Source of the DNA: Begonia masoniana
Lineage: Eukaryota > Streptophyta > Magnoliopsida > Cucurbitales > Begoniaceae
Assembly (NCBI GenBank): GCA_022432975.1
Contig: CM039502.1
Location: 24,636,383 to 24,700,382 of the forward strand
Reading direction: 5' to 3'
DNA length: 64,000 nt
Shown here: positions 1 through 10,862 of the stretch, piece by piece
Position numbering within the stretch: position 1 is the first letter of the stretch
Layout of the letters: each line of letters opens with the position of its first letter
Notes under the pieces: generated by a model
What the model saw: only the letters and a program-made list of their open reading frames with translations
Database searches by the model: none
What the model was told of the DNA's origin: nothing
Position numbers and translations under genes: made by a program

Positions 1-140
1 ATGTTGCGAGTCGTGTGAACGTCGTGTGTAGTCGGTATGTGATGTGGATGAGAAGTTGTCGTTAGTTGGGCATGTTGTGTAGGTTATGAGTAGTTTGTAT
101 GTGATGTGTACGTGTAGTCGTCGTCAGTGGTATGATGTGA

Positions 141-2580
141 GTTCTGTGAGGGTTGTGGGACAGTCGTAGGTAGGTGGTGAGCCTTGTGAGGGTTGTGGGA
201 CAGTCGTAGGTAGGTGGTGAGCCTTGTGAGGGTTGTGGGACAGTCGTAGGTAGGTGGTGAGCCTTGTGAGGGTTGTGGGACAGTCGTAGGTAGGTGGTGA
301 GCCTTGTGAGGGTTGTGGGACAGTCGTAGGTAGGTGGTGAGCCTTGTGAGGGTTGTGGGACAGTCGTAGGTAGGTGGTGAGCCTTGTGAGGGTTGTGGGA
401 CAGTCGTAGGTAGGTGGTGAGCCTTGTGAGGGTTGTGGGACAGTCGTAGGTAGGTGGTGAGCCTTGTGAGGGTTGTGGGACAGTCGTAGGTAGGTGGTGA
501 GCCTTGTGAGGGTTGTGGGACAGTCGTAGGTAGGTGGTGAGCCTTGTGAGGGTTGTGGGACAGTCGTAGGTAGGTGGTGAGCCTTGTGAGGGTTGTGGGA
601 CAGTCGTAGGTAGGTGGTGAGCCTTGTGAGGGTTGTGGGACAGTCGTAGGTAGGTGGTGAGCCTTGTGAGGGTTGTGGGACAGTCGTAGGTAGGTGGTGA
701 GCCTTGTGAGGGTTGTGGGACAGTCGTAGGTAGGTGGTGAGCCTTGTGAGGGTTGTGGGACAGTCGTAGGTAGGTGGTGAGCCTTGTGAGGGTTGTGGGA
801 CAGTCGTAGGTAGGTGGTGAGCCTTGTGAGGGTTGTGGGACAGTCGTAGGTAGGTGGTGAGCCTTGTGAGGGTTGTGGGACAGTCGTAGGTAGGTGGTGA
901 GCCTTGTGAGGGTTGTGGGACAGTCGTAGGTAGGTGGTGAGCCTTGTGAGGGTTGTGGGACAGTCGTAGGTAGGTGGTGAGCCTTGTGAGGGTTGTGGGA
1001 CAGTCGTAGGTAGGTGGTGAGCCTTGTGAGGGTTGTGGGACAGTCGTAGGTAGGTGGTGAGCCTTGTGAGGGTTGTGGGACAGTCGTAGGTAGGTGGTGA
1101 GCCTTGTGAGGGTTGTGGGACAGTCGTAGGTAGGTGGTGAGCCTTGTGAGGGTTGTGGGACAGTCGTAGGTAGGTGGTGAGCCTTGTGAGGGTTGTGGGA
1201 CAGTCGTAGGTAGGTGGTGAGCCTTGTGAGGGTTGTGGGACAGTCGTAGGTAGGTGGTGAGCCTTGTGAGGGTTGTGGGACAGTCGTAGGTAGGTGGTGA
1301 GCCTTGTGAGGGTTGTGGGACAGTCGTAGGTAGGTGGTGAGCCTTGTGAGGGTTGTGGGACAGTCGTAGGTAGGTGGTGAGCCTTGTGAGGGTTGTGGGA
1401 CAGTCGTAGGTAGGTGGTGAGCCTTGTGAGGGTTGTGGGACAGTCGTAGGTAGGTGGTGAGCCTTGTGAGGGTTGTGGGACAGTCGTAGGTAGGTGGTGA
1501 GCCTTGTGAGGGTTGTGGGACAGTCGTAGGTAGGTGGTGAGCCTTGTGAGGGTTGTGGGACAGTCGTAGGTAGGTGGTGAGCCTTGTGAGGGTTGTGGGA
1601 CAGTCGTAGGTAGGTGGTGAGCCTTGTGAGGGTTGTGGGACAGTCGTAGGTAGGTGGTGAGCCTTGTGAGGGTTGTGGGACAGTCGTAGGTAGGTGGTGA
1701 GCCTTGTGAGGGTTGTGGGACAGTCGTAGGTAGGTGGTGAGCCTTGTGAGGGTTGTGGGACAGTCGTAGGTAGGTGGTGAGCCTTGTGAGGGTTGTGGGA
1801 CAGTCGTAGGTAGGTGGTGAGCCTTGTGAGGGTTGTGGGACAGTCGTAGGTAGGTGGTGAGCCTTGTGAGGGTTGTGGGACAGTCGTAGGTAGGTGGTGA
1901 GCCTTGTGAGGGTTGTGGGACAGTCGTAGGTAGGTGGTGAGCCTTGTGAGGGTTGTGGGACAGTCGTAGGTAGGTGGTGAGCCTTGTGAGGGTTGTGGGA
2001 CAGTCGTAGGTAGGTGGTGAGCCTTGTGAGGGTTGTGGGACAGTCGTAGGTAGGTGGTGAGCCTTGTGAGGGTTGTGGGACAGTCGTAGGTAGGTGGTGA
2101 GCCTTGTGAGGGTTGTGGGACAGTCGTAGGTAGGTGGTGAGCCTTGTGAGGGTTGTGGGACAGTCGTAGGTAGGTGGTGAGCCTTGTGAGGGTTGTGGGA
2201 CAGTCGTAGGTAGGTGGTGAGCCTTGTGAGGGTTGTGGGACAGTCGTAGGTAGGTGGTGAGCCTTGTGAGGGTTGTGGGACAGTCGTAGGTAGGTGGTGA
2301 GCCTTGTGAGGGTTGTGGGACAGTCGTAGGTAGGTGGTGAGCCTTGTGAGGGTTGTGGGACAGTCGTAGGTAGGTGGTGAGCCTTGTGAGGGTTGTGGGA
2401 CAGTCGTAGGTAGGTGGTGAGCCTTGTGAGGGTTGTGGGACAGTCGTAGGTAGGTGGTGAGCCTTGTGAGGGTTGTGGGACAGTCGTAGGTAGGTGGTGA
2501 GCCTTGTGAGGGTTGTGGGACAGTCGTAGGTAGGTGGTGAGCCTTGTGAGGGTTGTGGGACAGTCGTAGGTAGGTGGTGA
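141..2580 (+). repeat. 40-bp minisatellite, 61 copies
   Basis: The period is exactly 40 bp and 61 units fit between these ends. Only the first unit shows an obvious difference (GTTC in place of GCCT at its start); the others look identical. The unit is G/T-rich and contains TCGTAGGTAGGTGGTGA. Diverged relatives of the same 40-mer follow directly, so the perfect block looks like a recent homogenisation of one variant, or an over-extended assembly. Confidence 0.95.
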
Positions 2581-2970
2581 GTATCGTGCAGGTTGTGGGC
2601 TAGTTGTGTGTAGGCTGTGAGTCTTGTGCAGGCCGTAGGTGAGTTGTACGTAGGTTGTGAGTATCGTGCAGGTTGTGGGCTAGTTGTGTGTAGGCTGTGA
2701 GTATTGTGCAGGCTATGGGTGAGTTGTACATAGGTTGTGAGTCTTGTGCAGGTTGTGGGTCAGTCGTGCGTAGGAGGTGAGTCTGGTGAGGTTGTGAGTC
2801 TTGCGTAAGTGGTGGGTTGCAGGTACGGATGTGGATGTGAAGTCCTCGTTCATCAGTCATAGTATGCAGGTTGTGAGTTGTAGGTACGTGTGTGATGTGA
2901 TGTAGATGTGAAGTCGTTATAGTTGGTATGGTTAGTATGTAGCATGTTTTACGCACTGGAGAGTAGAGGA
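2581..2970 (+). repeat. Diverged copies of the 40-bp minisatellite
   Basis: Units of ~40 bp alternate between a CGTGCAGGTTGTGGGCTAG form and a TTGTGCAGGCCGTAGGTGAG form, giving an ~80-bp higher-order period, then degrade into G/T-rich sequence. The 176-residue open frame on the minus strand here is a repeat translation and not a gene. Confidence 0.8.
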
Positions 2971-3339
2971 GATGAGGAACGGGGCCACCCTGACTACGTG
3001 GGACGGCGGGACGTAACGCCACGTGGTTGAGGTTAAAACGAGGGATGGCGATACGTAACGCCTCGAGGACCGTTATAAGGTAGAGTACGGGGCCACTTGA
3101 TTTACGTGGTACGGCGGGACGTAACGCCACGTGGTCGAGGTTAAAACCGAGGGATGGCGATACGTAACACCTCGAGGACCGTTATAAAGGTAGAGTACGG
3201 GGCCACCTGATTACGTGGGACGGCGGGACGTAACGCCACGTGGTTGAGGTTAAAACTGAGGGATGGCGATACATAACGCCTCGGGGGACCGTTATAAAGG
3301 TAGAGTACGGGGCCACCTGATTTACGTGGGACGGGGGAC
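2971..3339 (+). repeat. ~109-bp tandem repeat, about 3.4 copies
   Basis: GGGGCCAC recurs at 2981, 3089, 3199 and 3309, giving periods of 108-110 bp. Each unit also carries CGGGACGTAACGCCACGTGG and a GATGGCGATACGTAACGCC segment. Units differ by substitutions, so this is an older array than the 40-bp block. It interrupts the 40-bp minisatellite, which resumes at 3340. Confidence 0.85.
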
Positions 3340-3849
3340 GTATTGTGCAGGTTGTGGGCTAGTTGTGTGTAGGCTGTGAGTCTTGTGCAGGCCGTAGGTG
3401 AGTTGTACGTAGGTTGTGAGTATCGTGCAGGTTGTGGGCTAGTTGTGTGTAGGCTGTGAGTCTTGTGCAGGTTGTGGGCTAGTTGTGTGTAGGCTGTGAG
3501 TCTTGTGCAGGCCGTAGGTGAGTTGTACGTAGGTTGTGAGTATCGTGCAGGTTGTGGGCTAGTTGTGTGTAGGCTGTGAGTCTTGTGCAGGTTGTGGGCT
3601 AGTTGTGTGTAGGCTGTGAGTCTTGTGCAGGCCGTAGGTGAGTTGTACGTAGGTTGTGAGTATCGTGCAGGTTGTGGGCTAGTTGTGTGTAGGCTGTGAG
3701 TCTTGTGCAGGCCGTAGGTGAGTTGTACGTAGGTTGTGAGTATCGTGCAGGTTGTGGGCTAGTTGTGTGTAGGCTGTGAGTCTTGTGCAGGTTGTGGGCT
3801 AGTTGTGTGTAGGCTGTGAGTATTGTGCAGGCTATGGGTGAGCCGTAGC
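3340..3849 (+). repeat. 40/80-bp minisatellite, second block
   Basis: The two alternating 40-mers seen at 2581-2970 recur here about twelve times with small changes. They end where recognisable LTR sequence begins (near 3850). Confidence 0.85.
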
Positions 3850-4237
3850 ATAGTGTTGATAGGGAGTAGGACTTTTTGTCTTTTGTGAGGGTAATTGTAT
3901 TTGGTGTATATAGTCATAGTTAAGGGTGATATGTCACCCTATACTGTGGACTTTCTTCACTTAGGGATGTTAGTATTTTTAGTTTCACTCTTTACTGCTA
4001 TTTTGTGATTTCGTATGCTGGATAGTTGAGTAGGAGTATTCTGGATTGGTTGGGATTTATTCGTTTGCAGGTACTTAGCATTTTGGGGGCGCCATTTTCA
4101 GGCGTTACTCTGCCGAAATTTTCGGGGAGGACGCCGTGGTGCTTAATGGTTAGGATTAAAGGAAATTAGTGAGTCGTTTAGCTCAGAGTAGTCCCTGTAG
4201 CGAACCGGGAATCCAGGTGGATTTTCGGGGCGTTACA

Positions 4238-5220
4238 GGTATCATGTAAGGTAGCTTTTCAGCTGATAGCACAACCCTTAACGGTAAAGACATATCCTAT
4301 GAGAGATCTCTTCTTATTTAGGTCTCATGCACAATTAGAATAATCGTTCACAATCACTAGATCTATAATTCTTCTAAGTTGAAGACAAACATCACTAGTC
4401 TCTCGCAAATATTTGAGAATCCACTAAATAGTTTTCCAGTGTTAGTTTATAAGATTTGCCTTATTCCTACTTACCACACTAATTGTGTTTGATAAATTTG
4501 GACACGTGCAAATCAAACATACATGAGAGATCCCAATGTAGTTGAATATGGAACTCGTGACATATCATTATTTTTCATCATCTGATTGTGAAGATAAGGC
4601 ATATGAAAGCTTGAAATGAGCTGCTAACAGAGTATTAGCTGGTTTAGCATTGTTCATGGTAAATTTGTGCAAAACTTTCACATGCTAAATCTGTGCAGAA
4701 GTTTCTAGATACACCCTCTTTGACTTAGTTATAATTTATAAGATATCTCTGAATTTTCATAGCAAGTATCTTCTTGACTACTCCTAAATCTTTCATATCA
4801 AATTCTGTACTAAACTGTACTTTGACTCTTTTAATTCTTCTTTATCTTTAGCTACTATTAACATAGAAGAGCAGATAAACAAATGACCAATTTACATTCT
4901 TCTTTATGTAGACACAACTGTTATAAATATTTCTTTTGAAACTCTGAGCAAGTATAAATGAGTCGAACAACTTATAACACTGTTTGGGCGATCGCGTCAG
5001 ACCCTAAAGGGTCTTTTTTAAAAAACAAACATAGTACTACTTTCCAGAGACTACAGAGCCTTTAGGTTTTTGAATGTAAATGTCCTCTTTAACTTATTTA
5101 TGTAAAAATGTCTTTTTCACATCTAACTGCTCAATCTCAAAGTTGTATACAACAACAACAACTAATAAAGATCAAATTGAACTATGCTTAACTACTAGAG
5201 AAAACATATATGTGAAGTAT
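4238..5220 (-). pseudogene. Ty1-copia (Tnt1-like) reverse transcriptase/RNase H relic
   Basis: Translating the minus strand with frame changes gives recognisable copia pol pieces in order. Around 5120-5215 is the RT stretch FEIEQLDVKKTF. Around 4760-5030 is the RT middle, where the catalytic Y-V-D-D box reads Y-V-N-S. Around 4440-4680 is the RT/RNase H connection (NAKPANTLLAAHFKLS). Around 4245-4400 is an RNase H-like end with RRSLIGYVFTVKGCAISWKA. Several stops and frameshifts interrupt it, so it cannot encode an enzyme. The family assignment rests on these conserved words. It is more Tnt1-like than the larger copia element at 12541-17017, so it is probably a separate insertion. Confidence 0.8.
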
Positions 5221-5261
5221 AGATTTGAAATTTTGACTGGAATGTAGGATTCAAATAGATT

Positions 5262-5590
5262 TAAATTTTTTTGTGTAATTAAAATTGTAAACATTTTCTA
5301 TCTCAAATTAATCAACTTTATCTCTTAACTAAATTAGCTAGTCTAATTAACAAGCAATAACAGTAATAACAAGTAACTGAATAAGAGAAGCTTATGCAGA
5401 CAATTTGCTAACACGAATTAGTTTTTTAAATTTTTTTGTGTGATTAAAATTGTAATCATTTTCTATTTCAAATTTATCAACTTTATCTCTTGACTAAATT
5501 TGCTAGTCTAATTAGCAAGAAATAACAATAATAATAAGTAACAGAGTAAGAGAATATTATACAGACAATTTGTTAAAATGACTTGGCCAA
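5262..5590. repeat. 165-bp tandem duplication
   Basis: The segment starting TAAATTTTTTTGTGT at 5262 recurs at 5427 with scattered substitutions. The sequence is AT-rich with no coding signal. It lies between the RT relic and the LTR-like segment. Confidence 0.8.
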
Positions 5591-5947
5591 TGTTGCTTAC
5601 GCCAAATCTTCAAAGTTTCTCATTGAAGATTCATTACAATATAACATTTTTCGGGTATGACCGATTGAGCTTTCAGGTGTTAACCAAATCTTACACTGAC
5701 TCTTCATGAGTGTCACCCTTTAATCATTCCACAAATATTAAGTGTAGAAGTTTTGACACAAAAACCTAATCCTCACAAAAGAGAAGTCTCAAGTTTGGGT
5801 AAAAAAGAGTTAGAAAATCACTCAAAAATAAAGGTTACAAATTTTCGTAAAAATTGAGTAACACTTCAGTGTAAGAGTCTATAGGTAGTTTGCACAGTAG
5901 AGTGATCTTCTATTTATAGTTTTCTTCCAAAATTCTCGAGTTACATG
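5591..5947 (-). mobile_element. Probable copia-type LTR fragment
   Basis: The order of short motifs (GGCCAATGTTGCTTACGCC, TTCATTACAAT, a CGATTGAGCTTTCAGG stretch, GTCACCCTTTAATC) parallels the 3' part of the copia LTR at 17018-18164 around 17215-17360, but identity is low. I read it as the LTR of a related family on the minus strand. It could be the 3' LTR of the same nest, but no target-site match supports that. Confidence 0.4.
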
Positions 5948-6107
5948 TGTAACGACCCATCTTTTCTAGTAAGATATTGTCCGCTTTGTAACGATCTGGG
6001 ATTTGTCTATACTCAGCTTCAGGATTTACCTATACTCGGGCTTAGATCCCCGAGGTTTATCCCGCAAACCGAGGTTTGCCCCACAATCATACTCACAGAT
6101 TTATTTT

Positions 6108-6200
6108 CAACGAGGAATTCCCAAGTGGTCACCCAACTTGGTACTGCTCTCACTTGAGTACTCTTAATTTCAGAGTTCTGATGGGATCTAGTGCAATTGT
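6108..6200 (-). other. 5S rRNA-like core inside the Cassandra LTR
   Basis: Read on the minus strand, the segment has GATCCCATCAGAACTCTGAA, a degraded AAGTTAAG-type box A and CCAAGTTGGGTGACCAC, corresponding to the body and box C region of plant 5S rRNA. The first ~30 nt of 5S are not recognisable, and the element context shows this is not a rDNA unit. Confidence 0.85.
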
Positions 6201-6224
6201 GCTACAAAACACATCTTACTTTCT

Positions 6225-6229
6225 AGGGG
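6225..6229. other. Target-site duplication AGGGG (left)
   Basis: AGGGG directly precedes the TGTAAC start of the solo LTR and recurs at 8774-8778 right after its GTTACA end. In the intact Cassandra copy the corresponding stretch occurs once, so this marks the insertion point. Confidence 0.9.
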
Positions 6230-8773
6230 TGTAACACCCAAAAATTTTTCTATAACGCGCATAACCTTAGAGTAGATGAGTTAGGATACGTTAATGTTAA
6301 AGTGATGAGGTTTCAAGTTTGATGCAAGGAGAAGAGTAAGAGTGTTGAAAAGTCAAAAAGAGTTAAGAACCAATAAGAATTAAATGAATGAAAAGTGAAG
6401 GCTTCACGTTGGGAAAGTAAGAAGTGAAGGGGAGGTGAGTTTATAAAATTTTAAACCTTGGTGGCAAAATTAAAAAGTAAAAAGTGGAGTAGGTTAAATT
6501 GCATTTTTGTCTCCTTCTTCATCTCTTCCACAGTTTTTCTTTCTCCATAGCCGATCTTTCTTCCTCCATTTCCTTCAAGTTTTGCAAGGGTTTTTAGGTA
6601 AGATTGGATGGGTTTTGTGTGTGATACACTTAGAGGAAGATTTTTAGTGTTTTTGATGAATTTTGGGTGAGTTTAGTTAGGGTTTGGAAAACCCTAAAAG
6701 AGAACTCCGAAAATTTTGGTTTGTGGTGAGTTTTTTTCCTCAATTTGGTAGTTTCATTCTTAGATATGTTAATTTAGGTTGTTTTTAGGAAAAGATTAAA
6801 GATTTGGTGTGAGATATGGAAAAACCGGTGTTGAGAAGTTTGTGCACCGGTTCTGTTTTGTGAATTTCGAATTAGCTATTGTGTTTGGTTGGTTAATTTG
6901 ATTGTTTCAATAGATTGTAGACGTGTAGAGGTTTACGGAATGAGGTTGAATGTCTAAATCCGTTCAAAAACGAATAAGTTACGTCCAATTGAAGTTTTGA
7001 CACTAAAACTGGAGGAAAAATCGAGTTTTAGGATTGTAAACTCTAAATGGTTAGTTTTGGGTTAGATAATTTCTTAGAATTTCCTTAGAGTATTACTAAG
7101 AGATTTTCCCTATTTATTAGGTTGTCGAGCGAGTAATTTAGCTGGACGAAGTGATCAAGCACGTGCTGAGCAATTAGGTAAGTAGAGGAACATTTTTGTT
7201 GCCTTCAGGCCTACACCATGGAACGGTAGGGTTTAATGGTTGATTTGTTGTTTGGTGTTGTGTTGGGTTGCATATTTTCGTAACATGCATTATGGTTTTT
7301 GAGTTACGTCAAATACGAGTTTTTGCATTGTTTTGAATCGTGAGTGTGAAACGTAATCAGATAAAAGAATGACAAAATTGGTCTTGAGTAAAGTTGCCTT
7401 GTCGGGAATAAGTGCTGGGGTGTAGCACCCCAAGGGGAGCTCTACGAGAGATGTTTGGCAAAAATACTTAAGACATCATGAGTATGAACTCCTGGATAGT
7501 TATAGGGTTCTACGATCGATGTGGGGGAGGAAAATCGTGCATGGCCATCCTAGACGGTTATGGGATATGTGCCATCCAGTTTTACTCGGTTGGATCAAGG
7601 CGTGGCCGTCTTAGACAATTATGAGACATGTGCCTACTTGATCTACACGGCTTATGGAAAGATTAATGCAACGAACATGAACTGAGCACAACGGAGAGTT
7701 AGAAACTGCATGTATTAGAAGTATTGTTTGCATTGTGTTTTGTTGCATTCATTATTCCCTACTTGCTAAGCATTAGGCTTACTTTTTGTGTTCTATGTTG
7801 TAGGTGACGAAGTGTATACAGATGAACTAGATAAGGGAGCCCAGGACTAGGTGGCAGTCGACGGTGCACGGGGCACGCCGGTGCGGGCAGTTGTCGGGGC
7901 GCCTGGACCATGGTCTTTCGAGGGTTGTGTGGGGGAATCGGTATTTTGGGATTGTGTATAGTTTCCTAACTATTCTAGATGTTTGAAGTATTTGATTGTT
8001 TTGTTAGGTTTGATTTTGTAAATGTGGTTTGTGAATTGTTTTGGAATCTCTTTGAACGTGTTTAATGAAACGTTTGGGTTTCTGGATTTTTGGTTTTCAG
8101 AATAGTCAGTCGCTATGTTGCTCGGGTTTTTTTTATAGCTAACAACGTCAGGGTTCATTTGTTTCTACGTTTATGCTGGTGTTTTGAAGTCGATTTTTCG
8201 AGATTTTTACGTGTCACGGAGTCGGGGATGTCGGAAACGTTTGGGGTAAATTTTGGTTGATTTGGGTGTGATTGGTTTGAAGAAAAAAATGAACAATTGG
8301 AAAAAGGGCGCTGGTGGCCGTGGAGTAGGCGTGCAGGCTAGGGAGTGGGCGCGCGGGAGCGGTGATGGTGCGCGCAACGTGCGCGCGATGTCCGCTGCGT
8401 GGGCGCATGCAGCGCCCAACGCCAATTGATCAGCGCAATCCACTGTTGATCGCCTGACAACCCGAGAGGTTGCAGATCGATCGCTACCTCACGCGGGCAG
8501 GGTGGCGTGCGTAGCTCGCTGCAAGCGCGAGGTGCACGCAGCAGGTGCAGCCCGGTTTTTCTTAAAATTTTGGTGTTTCAAATATGTTTTAACCTGATCT
8601 TTTTCAACACGTTTGATACGTATTTTACGCACATTTTCCAACCATTTTCGAGGGTTTGAAAAACCCAAAAATTGAGTAAAAAGTTTATCAAAAATTATTT
8701 TAAATTACGTTTTAAACGTGGGGTTGGTGAGCAAAGTAGTGCACCAAGTAGGGGCAGGTTCGGGGGCGTTACA
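6230..8773 (+). mobile_element. Solo LTR (Ty3/gypsy, 2544 bp) inserted in a Cassandra LTR
   Basis: It starts TGTAACACCC and ends GGCGTTACA, flanked by AGGGG on both sides. No PBS, polypurine tract or coding sequence lies inside or beside it, so it is a solo LTR left by LTR-LTR recombination. Inside are modules shared with the other gypsy LTRs here. The CCTACACCATGG motif lies near 7210, the TGCTAAGCATTAGGCTTA motif near 7763 and the TCGGGGCG...GACCATGGTCTT module near 7893-7918. A GC-rich part with GATCGATCG lies at 8320-8550. Open frames on the minus strand at 8207-8443 lie in this LTR and are not supported as genes. Confidence 0.92.
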
Positions 8774-8861
8774 AGGGGAGACATCCTTTATATATGTTTA
8801 ATTTCCATCTTTCCCCCAAGCGATGTGGGATTGCACCCGACCCCTTTTTTAGGTCGGCACA
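8774..8861 (-). mobile_element. Cassandra-type TRIM LTR, 5' part, preceded by TSD copy AGGGG
   Basis: 8774-8778 is the second AGGGG copy. The sequence from 8779 continues the Cassandra LTR left at 6229: GACATCCTTTATATAT, GATGTGGGATTGCACCCGA and a final GGTCGGCACA. It is the counterpart of 19120-19205 in the intact copy. The usual end GTCGTAACA reads GTCGGCACA here, a small decay of the terminus. Confidence 0.85.
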
Positions 8862-9563
8862 AAACCACTTAGCATCCTCATTCCAAGCAATGCCCATCCT
8901 AGCAAGAATTGATTCAGTGTACGTGTCAACCTTCTTCAGTGACAATGGAATTTCAGTAAAAGGAATCTCCACCCTCATTAAGCTCGAACACTTTCATCAG
9001 GAGAATGTTAAAAGGAAGAGATTAGCTGAGTTACTGAAGACATTTGGCATACGATTGATAATAATACGTCCATCATTAAACCTTTCACGTCTAAAAAACT
9101 TGTAGAGGACATAGAGGTCCATACTACTAATATGATCTGGTGACCATCTCTAGGCAATAAATTGTATGTAAGCATATGGTGAAAAACACTAGCACGAACG
9201 TTCAAAACTTTAACCTTTGGTTTCACAGGCAAAGGTCCATGTGGATTTTTCATAATTATTCTAAAAAATTCTAACTCATCACCATTACCAACAAACTTGG
9301 GATCCATAGAGGCCTCATAATAAGTTTTAGTAGGACTTTCCACTACATATTCTAACAAATCATTTAACGAACGAGGGGTTAAATTGATGTGTTTTCCATA
9401 CACAACTCGAAATTGTTAAAGGATGAAGAGTGTACTTCATATTAGCATAAAACATCATAACTAGAGTTTCAAAATAGGGACCCTCTAACTTGTATAGCAT
9501 ATAAAGTCCCAACATTTTGCATAATTTCTCCAAATCTAAGCCTAGAAGTTCAATAAAGGAAAC
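8862..9563 (-). pseudogene. Plant transposon-associated protein of unknown function, 3' part
   Basis: A degenerate minus-strand coding region in three frames. From upstream to downstream it contains a segment with KLEGPYFETLVMMFYANMKY (about 9420-9500), one with PRSLNDLLEYVVESP (~9340-9385), one with KPKVKVLNVRASVFHHMLTY (~9165-9225), and one with YTESILARMGIAW near 8890-8925. This order resembles the plant-specific 'putative plant transposon protein' domain often found in retrotransposon third frames; that assignment is from memory of the family and moderate. It is broken by frameshifts near 9150 and 9000 and by Cassandra at 8861. The upstream part continues at 11925 beyond the inserted solo LTR. 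Confidence 0.55.
9559..9563. other. Target-site duplication GAAAC (left)
   Basis: GAAAC sits immediately before TGTAACGACC and recurs at 11920-11924 immediately after GTGTTACA. Confidence 0.9.
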
Positions 9564-10075
9564 TGTAACGACCCCATTAGGGCCGAGACTGATTCTTAAT
9601 TTTTGTAAATCATTTACACTAAGTTTGCCCTCTATATTTTTTTTTACAGTGCTCAAGGACAATGCCATATCTGACAAAACTGAACCCTTCAAAAACTCGG
9701 CTCCCTCATAAGACTATCGACACAGTTAGTCACAGAGTCGATCGACATGACTCAGACATCAGTCCCATAATGTGTTCGGGCAGAAGGAAAGTGCCCTCAG
9801 ACCACTCGGCTTCATCGTTCGCGGGGTACATGGATTTGCAGACATCTACCGATAGGAACACATTCCCCGAATGTCAAGTGCACTCCGCGTGACTCAACAG
9901 ACGTCGCCCAATAGAAGACATCATCCGATGGACACGAGCATTTCACGTGACGCATGGACATCGCCCGGTAGAAGACCTCTACCGATTACTAAACGACGAA
10001 GCATATTCGCCCACATCATCCGATCAAAAAATGACAAGACTTAATACTCACATCTTCCGATAGCAAAAACATCTA

Positions 10076-10302
10076 CATCTACCGGTTGACATGTGAATCA
10101 CACGTGACATAATAATCATCATCCGATAGGAGACCTCTACCGGTGAGTAAGGAATTTCCAGCATCTGCCAATTTTAATAATCAGCATCTACCAATTGACA
10201 TGTGCATCACACGTGACATATAATCATCATCCGATAGAAGACCTCTACCGGTGAGTAAGGAATTTCTAGCATCTGCCGATTGTAATAATCAACATCTACC
10301 GA
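10076..10302. repeat. ~109-bp tandem repeat in the solo LTR
   Basis: CATCTACC recurs at 10076, 10185 and 10293. Each unit carries CACACGTGACAT, ATCATCATCCGATAG and ACCTCTACCGGTGAGTAAGG. Two full copies differ by a few bases. Confidence 0.85.
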
Positions 10303-10777
10303 TTTAAAAAATCTACGATACAAGGCATCCTGACTTTTACAGACTTCGACTTGACTAAAATAAACTTGTACAGATATAAATCATAGACTCATCCAAAATA
10401 CGTGTAGCGGAAGACTTAATTAAAACAGGTCATTCTTCATTCTAATAATCGTCTTCAACTTAGGAATTTAGTTCGACAATCCCAAAATCCATCATAATCA
10501 GAAAATCTCATCCTACTTAAGGCATCAGTATTCATTATTCTTACTAACAACTTAGGAGCAGAAACCACGGGTCATACTCGCCTTTCCAGCCACAATCTGT
10601 CACCTGAGCTCCATCCAGCAACCAGTCTTAGACATTCTCACTGAATTTGGAATCCTCACCTGGTAGTTCTTCACCTACATCATAAGGTTTAAACTATAAG
10701 CCTAATGCTTAGTAAGGAGTGCAACGCTAACATGTATGAATGAATGCACAGTTTAAGGAAAACACATGTTCATGATC

Positions 10778-10862
10778 TTTTCTTGTTCTTGTTCTTGTTC
10801 ATCGTTTTCATCACGTTCTTGTTCATCATTTACATCATGTTCTTGTTCATCATTTACATCAT
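10778..10862. repeat. ~24-bp short tandem repeat
   Basis: TTCTTGTTCATC followed by TTTACATCATG-like sequence repeats about three times with a 24-bp period, preceded by shorter TTCTTG copies. Confidence 0.8.

Larger units (their letters stand above)
1..4237 (+). mobile_element. Ty3/gypsy-type LTR, 3' part, cut by the window edge and filled with minisatellites
   Basis: The stretch from about 3900 to 4237 matches the reverse complement of the LTRs of the 11.9-kb element further right (around 59190-59320 and 56950-57130). Shared landmarks are the GGGTGATATGTCACCC hairpin near 3925, the motif around 4085-4130 and the terminal GTTACA at 4237. The last ~90 bp differ from those LTRs, so this is a diverged family member. 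Most of the length upstream is tandem repeat (separate entries). The left end lies outside the window and no internal sequence follows the GTTACA end; a foreign copia relic abuts it. Family membership is inferred from by-eye similarity. Confidence 0.7.
5948..6229 (-). mobile_element. Cassandra-type TRIM LTR, 3' part (split by a solo LTR)
   Basis: Together with 8779-8861 this forms a 365-bp LTR starting TGT and ending ACA. It aligns over its whole length with the plus-strand copy at 19120-19484, which has exactly the same length. It contains a 5S rRNA-like core on the minus strand. Known Cassandra elements are non-autonomous terminal-repeat retrotransposons in miniature whose LTRs carry 5S-derived sequence. 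No matching target-site duplication was found at its outer ends. Confidence 0.85.

Noticed and set aside
2600..3130. 176-residue minus-strand frame
   Set aside because: It lies on minisatellite units and repeats with them; no family resemblance.
5948..8861. Target-site duplication for the Cassandra copy
   Set aside because: The outer five bases (ACATG left, AAACC right) do not match, so at least one flank is rearranged.
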